A DNA stretch of 43,664 bases, taken from an uncultured Neomegalonema sp. GTDB lineage: Bacteria; Pseudomonadota; Alphaproteobacteria; Rhodobacterales; Rhodobacteraceae. Numbering within the stretch: the stretch's first letter is position 1; each line of letters begins with the position of its first letter. The position numbers and the translations under genes were made by a program. Below are positions 42,567 through 43,664 of this stretch, piece by piece. The stretch covers positions 1 through 43,664 of the forward strand of contig CALFAK010000008.1 of NCBI GenBank assembly GCA_937948985.1, read 5' to 3'. The notes under the pieces were generated by a model. It did not search any database, was not told where the DNA came from, and saw nothing but the letters and a program-made list of their open reading frames with translations.

Positions 42567-43664
42567 GAGGCAGAATCCTGTGCGACTTTATCGGCGAAGG
42601 TATCGGGGGCCGAGGGGTCGAAAATATCGTGGGTCCAGAACAGCGTGACGAGGGGTTTGTCGCCCGTGTTGGTGATATTGTGCGTCCACAGCGTCGGTAT
42701 ATCGACATAGGCGGGTTCGTCGCCGTTCACATCGAAGCTGTGCACTTCATCGGTTAGCACTTTGCGCATCGAGATATTGGCCTGGCCCTCGACGACGAGG
42801 AAGCGTTCGACCTTGTGCAAGTGGAAATGCTCGCCGCGTGTGACGCCCGGTTCGGTCCATGAGATAAAGCTCTGCCCGCCGCCGCCGCCCTTTGCCGCCT
42901 CGAACAACCGTCCGCGCGCATCGGTGTTGACTTTGACGGCGCGGGGGAAGTGGTCGGGATAGAGATGCTGGCGGTAAGTGTTGAACAGGGCAACATCGAA
43001 CGGATCGCTCAGATCAGGGTAAACGAAATTGGTGTAGAGGTCGTGGTAGCCTTGCAGTTTTTCCAGCAGGGCAGGGATGCCGATAGCGCGCCCTTGCATA
43101 CGGTGTTGCAGACTGTCGCCCGCAAGGCCGAGATCGATGGCGGTTTGTGCCGCTTCGCCGGAATGGACCAGTTCGACTTTACCGTCGGGGTTCACGGTCG
43201 GGGTCTCGCCATCGACGATCTGACGGCACAAAGTTCCGGTAACATTGTTATAAAAAGGCCGCCCGCCCTCGCCGAAAATATGCGGCAGGATGAGGTCAAC
43301 AAACGCCGTGCCGCTGTCGCCGGCATGGGCCGCGCAGACATCCGCCGCGCGTTTCTTGCCGCGGCCATAGGGATTATCAGCGGTCGAATGGGTCGAGTTT
43401 GCATAAACAACGGTGGCTTTTGATCGGGTCTTCGCCAGCGCCGCGACGAGGCGTTTGGCTAGATCGGGGTTGCCCTCTTCAAGCTCGCCTTCGGAGGCAC
43501 GGTTGACGCCTGCAAAGTGCAGCACCGCATCCGCATCCGCCACCGCGCCCTCAAGTACGGTATCGTCGTTGAAGCCCGCACGGCCCAGCGGGGTAACGTC
43601 ATAGGGAAGCGTCTCGCCGCGAAAACCCGCACCGCAGTTCTCCGCATGAAGCCGGGCGGCGGCG
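42563..43664 (-). CDS. capF: CapF/FnlB-like NAD(P)-dependent reductase with C-terminal cupin, 5' end outside window
   Basis: 366 residues are visible and the frame is open to the right edge; the N-terminal Rossmann loop is missing. The SDR part has LHFAGVNRA, VVYANSTHS, NPYGRGKKRAADV (YxxxK-type Tyr and Lys) and GRPFYNNVTGTLCRQI. The C-terminal 120 residues are a cupin (WTEPGVTRGEHFHLHKVERFLVVEGQANI, metal-type His pairs), the CapF hallmark. In Staphylococcus CapF the two domains jointly epimerise and reduce a UDP-4-keto-6-deoxy sugar on the way to UDP-L-FucNAc. It overlaps capG in ATGA. CapE, the preceding dehydratase, would be expected just outside the window. Confidence 0.88.
   Translation of the reverse strand, partial: AAARLHAENCGAGFRGETLPYDVTPLGRAGFNDDTVLEGAVADADAVLHFAGVNRASEGELEEGNPDLAKRLVAALAKTRSKATVVYANSTHSTADNPYGRGKKRAADVCAAHAGDSGTAFVDLILPHIFGEGGRPFYNNVTGTLCRQIVDGETPTVNPDGKVELVHSGEAAQTAIDLGLAGDSLQHRMQGRAIGIPALLEKLQGYHDLYTNFVYPDLSDPFDVALFNTYRQHLYPDHFPRAVKVNTDARGRLFEAAKGGGGGQSFISWTEPGVTRGEHFHLHKVERFLVVEGQANISMRKVLTDEVHSFDVNGDEPAYVDIPTLWTHNITNTGDKPLVTLFWTHDIFDPSAPDTFADKVAQDSAS

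Overview
The window reads as chromosomal DNA of an alphaproteobacterium, most likely a marine-type member of the Rhodobacterales. This is inferred from gene content and arrangement (an ialB-rlmN pair, a dxs locus beside initiator tRNA, a cpa/tad pilus operon, glyS followed by ppdK) and from protein style, not from a database search. Coding density is high. Most genes lie on the minus strand, with plus-strand islands at 10.4-15.1 kb, 21.9-22.4 kb and 39.5-41.3 kb.

Layout. (1) 1-784: the right end of an integrated element. A tyrosine recombinase, cut by the window edge, reads straight into the antisense strand of a tRNA with a CAU anticodon (probably Ile2), the likely attachment site. (2) 946-8013, minus: a compact housekeeping run: gph, a CPA-type antiporter, a HyuA-like hydantoinase, an RlmD-type rRNA methyltransferase and two unrecognised exported two-cysteine proteins, followed by dxs and initiator tRNA-fMet up to 10.3 kb. 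(3) 10.4-21.6 kb: a surface-glycan region. On the plus strand are an alpha/alpha-toroid protein, a sulfotransferase, wecB and wecC. On the minus strand are a membrane-anchored UDP-GlcNAc 4,6-dehydratase-like enzyme, glmM and the outer-membrane pair yjbF/yjbH. (4) 21.9-29.4 kb: an Lrp/AsnC regulator, a SleB-type wall hydrolase, meaB overlapping ppdK, and glyS without glyQ beside it. (5) 29.6-39.0 kb, minus: a Flp/Tad pilus operon in the order cpaB-cpaC-cpaD-cpaE-cpaF-tadB-tadC, ending at a clear intrinsic terminator. The pilin, prepilin peptidase and minor-pilin genes are not in this window. (6) 39.5-41.3 kb, plus: an IalB-family exported protein and rlmN, separated by a terminator. (7) 41.4 kb to the end, minus: capG and the 3' part of capF, the last two steps towards UDP-L-FucNAc, probably continuing beyond the edge.

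How the parts fit. GlmM supplies glucosamine-1-phosphate for UDP-GlcNAc. WecB/WecC would turn UDP-GlcNAc into UDP-ManNAcA, the CapD/WbpM-like enzyme would make a 4-keto-6-deoxy sugar from it, and CapF/CapG would make UDP-L-FucNAc. YjbF/YjbH are outer-envelope exopolysaccharide proteins, and the sulfotransferase/toroid pair could modify the product. No glycosyltransferase, flippase or polymerase is present, so assembly must be encoded elsewhere. The least-explained parts are the toroid-sulfotransferase pair, the two secreted two-cysteine proteins, the long low-complexity extensions of the pilus secretin and ATPase, and the interleaved inverted repeats in the integrase 3' end. I did not find a complete system that I can call new with confidence.
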